Source: Sporomusa sp. (GTDB taxonomy: Bacteria; Bacillota_C; Negativicutes; Sporomusales; Sporomusaceae). From it: a stretch of 44,559 nt of DNA. The position numbers and the translations under genes are program-made. Within the stretch, counting starts at the first letter, position 1; every line of letters starts with the position of its first letter. The notes beneath the pieces are model-generated. The model did not search any database, was not told where the DNA came from, and worked only from the letters and a program-made list of their open reading frames with translations. Shown here in pieces: positions 7,693 through 15,100 of the stretch. The stretch is taken from positions 1-44,559 of the forward strand of contig JAQSXM010000001.1 of NCBI GenBank assembly GCA_029256645.1, in the 5' to 3' direction.

Positions 7693-9000
7693 TTACTTGA
7701 CGATAACCGTCATATAAAGCTTAGTCATGCAATTAACCGGCTGTACCGGATCGGTCACAGTAACGGATTTTTTATCATTACCTTTCGCAACAACAACATC
7801 ATCCGGGTTAAATTCTTCAATAGCCTGTATACCTTCCAGTTCCTGATGATACTTCACAAGATCGTTCCAGAAGGAAATGCGGCCTGCGTTATTATTTTGC
7901 ACTTTGCCAAGATACTGCGTATTAAACAGTACTGCAATGTCGTTAGCGATTTGGTCAAGCACGCGGATAGTTTGATTTGAGTTAAAGTCAATATTCTTTT
8001 CCGGTGTGACACTCACGAATGAATTGATATCATCCAGCACATGAACCTCATCCCCCACCTTGTGAAACATGAAGGAGCCTGCTTTCATTGCCGCCTCTAA
8101 TGCGGACTGCTTATAGTCCACAAAGAAGGTAAATTCACCGTCATAATTCTTATTGGTATTAGACCGGTTAACAGCGCAGGAAGCACTGGCACCAGTTACC
8201 CAATACACAGCGGCTGACTCCAGTTCACCGCCTAGCGTTTGATTCTTTATGCTAATAACGCCTTCATAGTCCGCTGCTTTATCATAAATAACTGTTTGGA
8301 ACTTCGCCCCTACTTCATCCCTCATGCGCTTCGTATAGGCCATATACAGACTCTTAATAGTTTCCTCTGTCGATAAGCAACCCAGCGTATTGAATTTATA
8401 AGCCTCGAATTTATCCAGCGCGGTCTGATACTGTGTGCCGGTAATAGCTGCACCGTTAGTCCCTCCGGTAAGAGGTGTAGCGGCTGTCACGGCTAATGTC
8501 GCTCCGGTTTTAAAGGTCACATAATCATTTGCCACTAGGGCGGCAGCATTTGCCACTGTCTGCAAATCAACCAACGTAGTACCTATCATAGTTGACACGT
8601 CAAAATTTGCTGGAACATCAACGTTAGAGGCTATCACAATCTTAATGTCATTGCCCCGGATACCGCCATATTTTGCCGTAGCGAAGGTGTTCTGAGCTTT
8701 TACAGCCGTATTATTTAACCGGTAGAAATAACCGATTCTGAGGTTAAGGAACAAATCACGCAAGCCCTTTAGCTTGTCGCTTGTGTAATCATAGCCAAAT
8801 ATCTTCAGTGAGTCAGATTGGAAGTCTACATTTTCTACTGTGAACACTTCGCCTTCTGGCCCCCAATCCAGTTCAAGGGCTAATGCACCGTAGCCCCGAT
8901 CTGAGAGAGTCGCGGACGCCCTGATAAGAGAAATGAAGTTAATATAACTCCCCGGTAGTGTCTTATTTTGCACAAGAAATGTGCCGCCACCTAAAGCCAT
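7693..9000 (-). CDS. Contractile tail sheath protein (XkdK family)
   Basis: A 435-residue sheath protein that makes the contractile outer tail layer, so the virion is a myovirus type. The N-terminus MALGGGTFLVQNKTLPGSYI and the INFISLIRASATLSDRGYGA segment are characteristic, and the C-terminal region (QTIRVLDQIANDIAVLFNTQ) matches the conserved sheath core. The ATG at 9000 has GGAGGGTGA upstream and overlaps the small gene before it. Confidence 0.95.
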   Translation of the reverse strand: MALGGGTFLVQNKTLPGSYINFISLIRASATLSDRGYGALALELDWGPEGEVFTVENVDFQSDSLKIFGYDYTSDKLKGLRDLFLNLRIGYFYRLNNTAVKAQNTFATAKYGGIRGNDIKIVIASNVDVPANFDVSTMIGTTLVDLQTVANAAALVANDYVTFKTGATLAVTAATPLTGGTNGAAITGTQYQTALDKFEAYKFNTLGCLSTEETIKSLYMAYTKRMRDEVGAKFQTVIYDKAADYEGVISIKNQTLGGELESAAVYWVTGASASCAVNRSNTNKNYDGEFTFFVDYKQSALEAAMKAGSFMFHKVGDEVHVLDDINSFVSVTPEKNIDFNSNQTIRVLDQIANDIAVLFNTQYLGKVQNNNAGRISFWNDLVKYHQELEGIQAIEEFNPDDVVVAKGNDKKSVTVTDPVQPVNCMTKLYMTVIVK

Positions 9001-9206
9001 TAGTCACCCTCCTTTACTTTTGGTTTATCAAATTCTTTTTTCAAAAACGCATTAATCAGCTTATCGACTTCAGCCAGCTCATACGACTTGTCTTCTGCCA
9101 ATAAAACAGAAAGCAAGTCCCGCCGTTCCGCATATTTCTTGGCAGCCAGGATTTGCTGCTTGCTGAATTTTGCTACCGGTTCTGCCGGTGTTTCCGTTTT
9201 AGCCAC
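9000..9206 (-). CDS. Small conserved structural-operon protein
   Basis: A 68-residue, lysine-rich, probably helical protein (FSKQQILAAKKYAERRDLLS). Short proteins with this SKEQIL...YA.RRDLL layout occur just before the sheath gene in many PBSX-like phages, but I know no function. It starts with GTG at 9206 after GAAAGGGTG and overlaps both neighbours, showing it belongs to the operon. Confidence 0.75.
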   Translation of the reverse strand: MAKTETPAEPVAKFSKQQILAAKKYAERRDLLSVLLAEDKSYELAEVDKLINAFLKKEFDKPKVKEGD

Positions 9207-9630
9207 TGTTTTTCACCCTTTCTATAATTTCTAAATCCTCCATAACCGGATCAAGATCAACAACTTTACGGATTCTAAGATCATAGTTCACAAAGAAATG
9301 CAGCACACCGTCAGTCACTTGATGCTTCATTTTGGATCCCCGGACCAAATTGCCGTCAACCGTGATATACTCCAGTTCCATATTCAACGTATCCACTACA
9401 CCATTAACTTCCGTGGTGTAGTTTTTCGCTTTTGGGAAGTAATGAAGATCAAAGGCTTGTTCCCGGTTGTAGGTAGGACCTATTTCCTGCTGCTGTCTGC
9501 CGGTCAAGCAGACAAGTAGAAAGCAGGGTTCCTTTAAACCCTGCTTAACCTCATCAATATAAATTTCATACCCATTACCGAATGTTGCATTTAGCTTTCG
9601 GGCAATGCCGGTCATAGTTTCGTTAAGCAT
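9199..9630 (-). CDS. Tail terminator family protein (DUF6838-like)
   Basis: A 143-residue protein resembling the phage tail terminator family placed between the HK97 gp10-like and sheath genes. Features are IYIDEVKQGLKEPCFLLVCL, NREQAFDLHYFPK and the C-terminal HFFVNYDLRIRKV. It should cap the tail tube and dock to the neck. The ATG at 9630 fits AGGGG nine bases upstream; an ATG three codons earlier directly abuts that site and is less likely. Confidence 0.78.
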   Translation of the reverse strand: MLNETMTGIARKLNATFGNGYEIYIDEVKQGLKEPCFLLVCLTGRQQQEIGPTYNREQAFDLHYFPKAKNYTTEVNGVVDTLNMELEYITVDGNLVRGSKMKHQVTDGVLHFFVNYDLRIRKVVDLDPVMEDLEIIERVKNSG

Positions 9631-10114
9631 TGAACGCATCCCCTAAGTATTTCATTAATTTCTTTTCCAGAATCGCCGGGGCTTGGCTGTCCAATTCTTC
9701 TTCACTTATTGTAAGCATGAATTGGCCGTTTACCCACCCCTTGCCGCTCCCGGTCCGGTGTCCAAACTCAACATATGACGCATAATTAACCGGGTTAATA
9801 AGTTCAATCTGATAGACATTACCTATCTTGGTTAAAGTCAAGGTCTGAACATATTGTTTAGCGTTTGACTGACCTTTGCCTTGTGCTTCAGCCTCGGTTG
9901 AAGCTGTCCACCCTCGCCGCAAAGTGCCGCCATTCTTACCTTCCCCTGCATACTGCCCTACTGGCGTTCGCTTAATGACCTTTGCCAACAGTCGAGCAGC
10001 CAGCTCCTTCGCGCAGTCTTCACAGAATTTATCAACGTCAACACGGTCAAGCTTTTCCAAGCGTTTTTGCAATTGCTGCAGCTGCTTAAAATCACATGTG
10101 CCCCACTTACCCAT
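9623..10114 (-). CDS. HK97 gp10-like head-tail joining protein
   Basis: A 163-residue protein of the HK97 gp10/YqbI type, a neck or tail-completion protein. Typical are the helical N-terminus (FKQLQQLQKRLEKLD), the IKRTPVGQYAGEGKNGGTLR motif, and the ASYVEFGHRTGSGKGWVNGQ motif, in which YVE.GH is the family signature. The ATG at 10114 follows GGGGTGGG. It is part of the connector gene set between capsid and sheath. Confidence 0.9.
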   Translation of the reverse strand: MGKWGTCDFKQLQQLQKRLEKLDRVDVDKFCEDCAKELAARLLAKVIKRTPVGQYAGEGKNGGTLRRGWTASTEAEAQGKGQSNAKQYVQTLTLTKIGNVYQIELINPVNYASYVEFGHRTGSGKGWVNGQFMLTISEEELDSQAPAILEKKLMKYLGDAFNA

Positions 10115-10477
10115 TTACGCCCACCCCTGGAACAGCTCAATACTGATTTCTTGATGGTTGGTATAAACGGCAGGTTTGCTGCTGCTTTGATAATCGGCTG
10201 TAACATCATTCTGTACAACCGTTATCTTGCTCCCTGGCTTAATTATAATTTCAGGTGCAATGAACAGTGTAACGGTCTGTGTAACAGAGGCCGCACCATC
10301 GGAACTTGAAGTGCTGGCAATGGTTTTGTAAGATAACCGACAAGGCTGATCCGTTAATACAGCAACTTCTTGTTGCGTAGATATTTTGGTGTCGGGATCT
10401 TGCACTGACTGATATTCATACACGGTACACTTCCCTTTGTATAGGCTTTCAATGGCCTTACGCGTAGGGCTTACCAT
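10115..10477 (-). CDS. Head closure / stopper-like protein
   Basis: A 120-residue beta-rich protein in the place of SPP1 gp16/YqbH-type head closure proteins, between the gp6-like adaptor and the gp10-like protein. It carries YKGKCTVYEYQSVQDPDTKI and SYKTIASTSSSDGAASVTQT, and ends with ADYQSSSKPAVYTNHQEI. The ATG at 10477 is chosen for AGGTG upstream; a GTG three codons earlier is possible. Function is inferred from position and general pattern. Confidence 0.75.
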   Translation of the reverse strand: MVSPTRKAIESLYKGKCTVYEYQSVQDPDTKISTQQEVAVLTDQPCRLSYKTIASTSSSDGAASVTQTVTLFIAPEIIIKPGSKITVVQNDVTADYQSSSKPAVYTNHQEISIELFQGWA

Positions 10478-10842
10478 CGGATACACCTATAAGCGGCAAA
10501 ATCTACTTCACTGTGCAGCAGATACTTTACCAAAGCGTCATATTTAGCCTCTGCGCTTGCGGAAGTGTCAAAGGTGACAGTTGTATCGCCCTCGGTTATT
10601 TGCTTCACTACCGCCTCAAATTCAATGCCTACGTTCTGGCCGCTTTGCTTCTTACCGTAAAGGAATTCCCCGCAAACCATATCTACAGCTACAGAGCGAA
10701 GCCCTTCCGGTACTTCGCTCACATTGCAGCTATTTTTGATATGTGCTTCAACTTTTTCAATACAGAAAGTAAGTATCCAGTCATCAACGGTGGTTGTCAC
10801 ATAGCCAAATGACTCCAGGCGTTTTTTTACCTCTTCTTCCAT
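10471..10842 (-). CDS. Head-tail connector adaptor (gp6/YqbG-like)
   Basis: A 123-residue mostly helical protein in the place of the adaptor that binds under the portal. It begins EEEVKKRLESFGYVTTTVDD and contains the IKNSCNVSEVPEGLRSVAVD segment, typical of gp6-like adaptors in which N-C-.-.-P precedes a long helix (VDMVCGEFLYGKKQ). The next gene starts within its last codons. Confidence 0.8.
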   Translation of the reverse strand: MEEEVKKRLESFGYVTTTVDDWILTFCIEKVEAHIKNSCNVSEVPEGLRSVAVDMVCGEFLYGKKQSGQNVGIEFEAVVKQITEGDTTVTFDTSASAEAKYDALVKYLLHSEVDFAAYRCIRW

Positions 10843-10847
10843 AACAA

Positions 10848-11912
10848 TTAGCCCTTCGAGATAATCCGGGCAATTGGAATCGCCTTGTGCTCAATGTATT
10901 TCCGGGCAGCACCTGCACCGCCATCATGGACCAGTGTCCAGTTTGCGCCGTTTTCCAGTTCGGCAGCTGTCGGGGATAACGTTGCCTGGCTTGCTTTGGT
11001 ATAGCTAATGCCATAGGGAGCAAAACATTTCCGCTGGCGACTGTACAGCGTATCCTGACCGCCGTTGGTTTTCGGATCACGGCTCATTTCATATGGCACC
11101 TGTGCACCAATGTTTTCATAGTCAAACGCACCTTCACCAAGTACGTAGGTTGTGTATTTGGTGTAGGCTGGGGTTTCCCCGTCAGTGGGAACGTCCTCAG
11201 TAGGCATAGAATCGTCAATCAGGACAATCCTGCCGTTCCAGGTTCCTAAAGACAGCTCGCGCTCAATTCCATTGGCATCAGTCTGTTTCAGGTAAGCCAA
11301 CAGTTTTAAGTTCTCAAGATTTGTTGCTACTGCCGAATGCATAACAACAATCCTAAATTTAGATTTATTGTCTCCACTGGCCTGCTGAATAGCTGTGTTT
11401 AAAGTAGCGGCTCCCACTAAAGCAGCTTCAGCAGTGTTGACTGTAATATCATAGGTGTGACCGTTAACGAATTTCAGGTTATTGGCGCCGGTCATGCTAA
11501 AGATCCCTTTCAGGATACTTAGCAGTGTGGCCTGGTCAACATCATCCCAATATCCTGCAACCTGTACAGCTACATTGTCCATAAATCCGGCACCGCCGGT
11601 AATATCTTCGGCAAAGTCGCCTTCTGTCCAGGCTTTAGCCCTGCCAATAACTACAACGCCCCGTTCGAAGGTGGTGGTGCTGGTTGCTGTAATGTCGGTA
11701 GTGCCGTCATAATTGAGCGGATCACCATCAAGCAAACCGTACATCGGCAAAATAGCATATGCAGTACCCGTTTGATTGCTGAACGCAGTACGAATGTCGG
11801 TATTGGCTTTTAATGCTTTGGATTTTACCAGCTCATTTTTCTTGGTTTGCGGAATACGGGCAACATATTTACCAAATGCCTCTGCATTAAAAGATTTAAA
11901 ATTAAATTTCAT
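10848..11912 (-). CDS. Major capsid protein
   Basis: A 354-residue major head subunit, directly after the scaffold gene. Features include the N-terminal FNAEAFGKYVARIPQTKKNE, RGVVVIGRAKAWTEGDFAED, and the C-terminal FAPYGISYTKASQATLSPTA, a pattern known from PBSX/skin-like coat proteins with an HK97-type fold. The ATG at 11912 has GAGAGGGGAAATT upstream. No separate protease gene is seen nearby, so maturation may occur without an HK97-style prohead protease. Confidence 0.9.
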   Translation of the reverse strand: MKFNFKSFNAEAFGKYVARIPQTKKNELVKSKALKANTDIRTAFSNQTGTAYAILPMYGLLDGDPLNYDGTTDITATSTTTFERGVVVIGRAKAWTEGDFAEDITGGAGFMDNVAVQVAGYWDDVDQATLLSILKGIFSMTGANNLKFVNGHTYDITVNTAEAALVGAATLNTAIQQASGDNKSKFRIVVMHSAVATNLENLKLLAYLKQTDANGIERELSLGTWNGRIVLIDDSMPTEDVPTDGETPAYTKYTTYVLGEGAFDYENIGAQVPYEMSRDPKTNGGQDTLYSRQRKCFAPYGISYTKASQATLSPTAAELENGANWTLVHDGGAGAARKYIEHKAIPIARIISKG

Positions 11913-11935
11913 GTTCTAATTTCCCCTCTCTTTTT

Positions 11936-12535
11936 TTAAACTTCCGCGCCAGGATTTGCTTCCATGTAGGCGCACAATTCGGTATAGTTCATTTCACTAG
12001 GCTTTTTGTCAGTGGAGTATGTCTTATCTTGTCCTTCGCCTGGTTTCACTCCCTTAAACTTTGTGGGAGCAGGGGCGGCGGCATCGAAGAGGAATTTAGT
12101 CCCTTCTTCTGTTTGCAGCTTTTTAATCTGATCAGCCAGACCTTTAATAGATTCTCCTTCCAGTTCAGCCTTTTCGAGGTCAAGTAAAGCCCTGACGGCT
12201 TTCAGGTTTTTGGCCTTCGCTCCAGTCAGGGCTTTGTCGACGGCAGTATCAATTTGCATTTGCTTGATTTTGCCTTCGTATTCTGTTTTATTGGTTTTAT
12301 TGGTTTCCTGCAATTCTTCAATTTTCTTTTGCAGACCGGCAGCATCAACCTTTTTCAGTTCCTCCAGCTGTTTGTCACGGGCCTTGATATCTGTTTCAAG
12401 CTGCTGTTTTGCTGTCACCTCCTTGTCATGCTCCGATTTGACCACATACCCTTTCAACTCTTCCCCGCTGGCGGCGGCTACTTTGGTTGCCGTTGCATCA
12501 TCCAGGCCCAGGGCGAGTAATTGTTCTTTTGTCAT
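11936..12535 (-). CDS. Scaffold protein (phage minor structural GP20 family)
   Basis: A 199-residue scaffold protein with a long central coiled coil (about residues 35-100, rich in K, E and Q, e.g. QQLETDIKARDKQLEELKKV) and the IDTAVDKALTGAKAKNLKAV segment diagnostic of the GP20 family. It templates capsid assembly and leaves the head. The ATG at 12535 is preferred for the GGGAG site just upstream; ten further codons upstream are open but lack one. Confidence 0.92.
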   Translation of the reverse strand: MTKEQLLALGLDDATATKVAAASGEELKGYVVKSEHDKEVTAKQQLETDIKARDKQLEELKKVDAAGLQKKIEELQETNKTNKTEYEGKIKQMQIDTAVDKALTGAKAKNLKAVRALLDLEKAELEGESIKGLADQIKKLQTEEGTKFLFDAAAPAPTKFKGVKPGEGQDKTYSTDKKPSEMNYTELCAYMEANPGAEV

Positions 12536-12605
12536 ACTATCAATCTCCCTTTTAATTTTTAACATAAAAAATAAGCGTTATAAACGCCTATACTACATAA
12601 CATCC

Positions 12606-12634
12606 TTGTTTTATTTTCCAGTAATTTCTATACT
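12606..12634 (+). promoter_or_regulatory. Sigma-70 type promoter for the DUF2188 gene
   Basis: TTGTTT (12606-12611), a 17-base spacer and TATACT (12629-12634) lie 52 bases upstream of the plus-strand DUF2188 gene. This gives that gene its own expression unit inside the opposing late operon. Confidence 0.5.
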
Positions 12635-12685
12635 CAAAGTATCAACTCGAATTATGTTGAAATAACACGAAAGGAGTAAACTACT

Positions 12686-12913
12686 ATGCCAAACCAACAT
12701 GTAACACCAAAAGGCGATAAGTGGCAAGTTAAACCTGCAGGCGGTCAAAAAGCTACTAAACTTTTTGATACGCAAACAGCGGCAATTGATTATGGTCGTA
12801 ATATCGCCAAAAATCAAGAAACCGAACTTGTTATTCATCGTCCTAATGGTCAAATTCGCGACAAAGATAGCTATGGAAATGACCCTTCATCGAGCAAAGA
12901 TACTAAATTTTAG
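12686..12913 (+). CDS. DUF2188 family small protein, plus-strand accessory gene
   Basis: A 75-residue protein matching DUF2188: WQVKPAGGQKATKLFDTQTA, then AAIDYGRNIAKNQETELVIH, and ending RPNGQIRDKDSYGNDP. The family is widespread in bacteria, with unknown function. AAAGGAG stands nine bases before the ATG, a promoter lies upstream and a 15-bp-stem terminator lies downstream. It is the only plus-strand gene inside the minus-strand structural region, so it is probably expressed in the lysogen. Its place beside the MuF-zincin gene allows an immunity role, but that is inference only. Confidence 0.88.
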   Translation: MPNQHVTPKGDKWQVKPAGGQKATKLFDTQTAAIDYGRNIAKNQETELVIHRPNGQIRDKDSYGNDPSSSKDTKF

Positions 12914-13055
12914 TAGGTGTTAATTTAACAACAATGCTTGGGTTTGCGGTAATAACTTGTTCTGAAGTTATTACCGCAATTTCTTTACTATTTGCTTCAT
13001 CATAGACAACCAATCTACTAAATTTGTCAGATAATACATTGTTTGTATCGGACAC
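12903..13055 (-). CDS. Tiny hypothetical protein convergent with DUF2188
   Basis: A 50-codon frame starting GTG at 13055, eight bases after a strong AAAGGAGGGG site, and ending TAG at 12903. The product starts MSDTNNVLSDKFSRLVVYDE and continues through IAVITSEQVITA to VVKLTPTKI. I recognise no family. It overlaps the end of the DUF2188 gene by 11 bases tail to tail, and the perfect inverted repeat that ends DUF2188 transcription lies inside its coding sequence. The ribosome binding site makes translation likely; no promoter of its own is evident. Confidence 0.55.
   Translation of the reverse strand: MSDTNNVLSDKFSRLVVYDEANSKEIAVITSEQVITANPSIVVKLTPTKI
12944..12985 (+). terminator. Strong terminator for the DUF2188 gene
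   Basis: A perfect 15-bp inverted repeat TTGCGGTAATAACTT / AAGTTATTACCGCAA with a 6-base loop is followed on the plus strand by TTTCTTTAC. The T-run exists only on the plus strand, so it serves the DUF2188 transcript. Confidence 0.82.
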
Positions 13056-13087
13056 ACCAAACCCCTCCTTTCAAATTTTTGAACTAA

Positions 13088-13123
13088 TAAAAAAGCACCC
13101 ACACAAAACCTGTGTAGATGCTT
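13088..13123 (-). terminator. Terminator at the end of the portal/MuF unit
   Basis: An imperfect hairpin pairs AAGCA and ACACA segments with TGTGT and TGCTT, followed on the minus strand by TTTTATT. It overlaps the stop of the 49-residue gene and separates packaging/portal/MuF genes from scaffold and capsid, so the late operon must read through or restart. Confidence 0.65.
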
Positions 13124-13271
13124 AACTAACCGGCAATTCAATTAATCTTAGTTCCCTGGGAACCTTTAAACCGTCTTTTTCGGCTTCTTCCTGCAGCTTG
13201 ATATCATCGGCAATCATTTCATCCGTATAACCAAGCTCTTTTGCTCGTCTTATGAATTCATCTTTTTCCAA
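13122..13271 (-). CDS. Small hypothetical protein downstream of the MuF-like gene
   Basis: A 49-residue charged helical protein starting with TTG at 13271 after AAAGGGAG, overlapping the end of the MuF-like gene by 22 bases. It reads EKDEFIRRAKELGYTDEMIA, then DDIKLQEEAEKDGLKVP and ends LRLIELPVS. Translational coupling to the MuF-like gene and its acidic nature make it one candidate inhibitor of that protein's C-terminal domain. It could equally be an unrelated head accessory protein. No family is recognised with certainty. Confidence 0.6.
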   Translation of the reverse strand: MEKDEFIRRAKELGYTDEMIADDIKLQEEAEKDGLKVPRELRLIELPVS

Positions 13272-15100
13272 GCGGCATACTCCCTTTCAATGGTTTCCCC
13301 TATTTCCTTGGCAATAGATCTTGGATTCGGGTTATTACAATACTCTGCCCAGGCTTCAGCAATAAATTCGCTGTACCGATTTGGATTGTTATTCTTCCAG
13401 GCATATTTCGAAAGTTCTTCCGTAATTTGGTCATTCGTCCGGGCATCAAACAGTTTTTGTATGTTCTCTTTGCTGGACAGTTTCAGCATCTTATCCAGCT
13501 GATGTCCCATTTCATGATCCAGGACGGATTTAACCGTATCACAGCCGATAGGATGGAATTTACCAGCTACATCAGCCTTTAGACTTTCCAGCAGCTTAGT
13601 AATATCGTTACCTTGAACGGAATTAAAAGTAATCCCAGCAAAGCGCCTAAATGGTTCTTGTTGAGGCGCCCAACTTGAAGCGTAAGAATTAGAGGGAACC
13701 TTTAACTTATTCATGATTTTTTCTATTTCATTATCAACATGCCTCTCTATTCTCTCAAGGCTCGCGTTAGGATTATGCTTGATCATCTGCTCCAGGTAAT
13801 ACTGCCGCACTATTGGCTTCATGGTACTGTTCCGGGCGTGGGATTCACCGACAAAACCAAACTGCTGTTTTAACTCCGGGAACTTAGCAAAATTGGCAGC
13901 TAACCCTTCATTCCAGCCGTTTGCTACATCAACATGCAAGCCTTTATAATCGGCATACTCTATGCCCAGTGTTTCAGTAGCATATTGATTGGCTTCCTGA
14001 ATGGTTTTAGCCGGTGTGAAGCTTGCTTTCACTATATCAGTTTTCGCAATTTCCTTCAATCCATCTTTTGAGCCACCATCCACAAAAGTTTTCTTCCAAT
14101 CCTCATACTTCATGCTGTCCGGTACATAGTAGGTTTTACCTTCTGCATTCCTTGCAGCTCTAAAGCCGGTATTATCGTCGAAATACGGGACTGTAACAGT
14201 ACGGCACCAGCAATGAAAAGGCGGAGCGGTAACACCCACCTGGTAATCCTTCATTTCAAAGACTTTACCATCTAACTGCTGACAAATCAGCGAGGTTTTA
14301 CCATCCAATGTCGCTACAATCTCATACCGCTCCACATCCAGGTCATTAAAGCAGTCCCGCTGTGCTGCAGACGCAAAAAATGCAGATTCGGTCATCACTA
14401 ACCGGCCTGCATTATTTTTAGTAGTCTCAAATTTTTGGGCTATGGTTTTAATCAATCTATCCGGTGGATCGCCGCGAATGATTGTTTGCGTCAGCTCGGT
14501 ATGAAGTGTATTAACAAGCTGATCCTTTGCTGTCCAGCAACGATTAGTGAAATTCTTACCGTCAGCTGTCCAGGGCTTATTCATTACCGCTACTAACTGC
14601 CGGTTATTAAACTTTTGCAGGTCATAACCGACATTAAAACCGCGCTGCACTTCATAGGCGGTATAGTAATAACCATTGGAATAGATATTCCGCATGGTTC
14701 GCTCTAATCCGTCAACCTGGTTGCCATACAGGACTTCAACTTGCTGCTGCATTTGGAGCTTTAAGGCCTCCAGACGGGTTATATGCACCCTGGCTGAAGC
14801 GTTTTCAAGCTGTTTCAGCCATTGGCCATTTATAGCGTTTTCTTTGCCATACTTGATATACTCCTGAACGGTCCACTTGAATTCCTTCAGTTCTGAGGAA
14901 TTCAGCAGCCGTTTAGCTTCAGCAAAGCTAATCTGATTATTTTGAGCAAAGCGGCCGTACCAACCTGCGATTTGATCTTCTAAGGATTTAGCAGCTAGTT
15001 TGTACTGGCGTTCCAGGTCATCATAATAGGCAAGGCCCTGCTTTAATTGTTCTTCTTCCAGGAGTTCAAACCGTTTACGCCAATAATCGCTATGTTTCAT
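13250..15100 (-). CDS. MuF/SPP1 gp7-like minor head protein with C-terminal zincin domain (candidate phage polymorphic toxin)
   Basis: A 616-residue protein. Residues 1 to about 330 form a Mu gpF/SPP1 gp7-like minor head protein: helical N-terminus, NAGRLVMTESAFFASAAQRD, and the YEIVATLDGKTSLICQQLDG and PPFHCWCRTV motifs. Plain gp7-like proteins usually end soon after this. Here about 285 more residues follow, ending in a metallopeptidase-like domain with HEMGH at 529-533 (bases 13502-13516) and a downstream EFIAEAWAEY (578-587) that can supply the third zinc ligand. MuF domains fused to variable C-terminal toxins are a known class of temperate-phage polymorphic toxins. The catalytic residues look intact. 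It overlaps the portal gene by 11 bases. Confidence 0.87.
   Translation of the reverse strand: MKHSDYWRKRFELLEEEQLKQGLAYYDDLERQYKLAAKSLEDQIAGWYGRFAQNNQISFAEAKRLLNSSELKEFKWTVQEYIKYGKENAINGQWLKQLENASARVHITRLEALKLQMQQQVEVLYGNQVDGLERTMRNIYSNGYYYTAYEVQRGFNVGYDLQKFNNRQLVAVMNKPWTADGKNFTNRCWTAKDQLVNTLHTELTQTIIRGDPPDRLIKTIAQKFETTKNNAGRLVMTESAFFASAAQRDCFNDLDVERYEIVATLDGKTSLICQQLDGKVFEMKDYQVGVTAPPFHCWCRTVTVPYFDDNTGFRAARNAEGKTYYVPDSMKYEDWKKTFVDGGSKDGLKEIAKTDIVKASFTPAKTIQEANQYATETLGIEYADYKGLHVDVANGWNEGLAANFAKFPELKQQFGFVGESHARNSTMKPIVRQYYLEQMIKHNPNASLERIERHVDNEIEKIMNKLKVPSNSYASSWAPQQEPFRRFAGITFNSVQGNDITKLLESLKADVAGKFHPIGCDTVKSVLDHEMGHQLDKMLKLSSKENIQKLFDARTNDQITEELSKYAWKNNNPNRYSEFIAEAWAEYCNNPNPRSIAKEIGETIEREYAAWKKMNS

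Noticed and set aside
12566..12592. Small hairpin GCGTT/AACGC with a minus-strand T-run upstream of the scaffold gene
   Set aside because: The stem is only 5 bp and AT-rich around it, so I did not list it as a terminator.
13050..13058. GGACACACC, the same as an arm of the repeat element, at the start of the 50-residue gene
   Set aside because: A single copy without the rest of the element is easily chance, and it overlaps a start codon and its surroundings.
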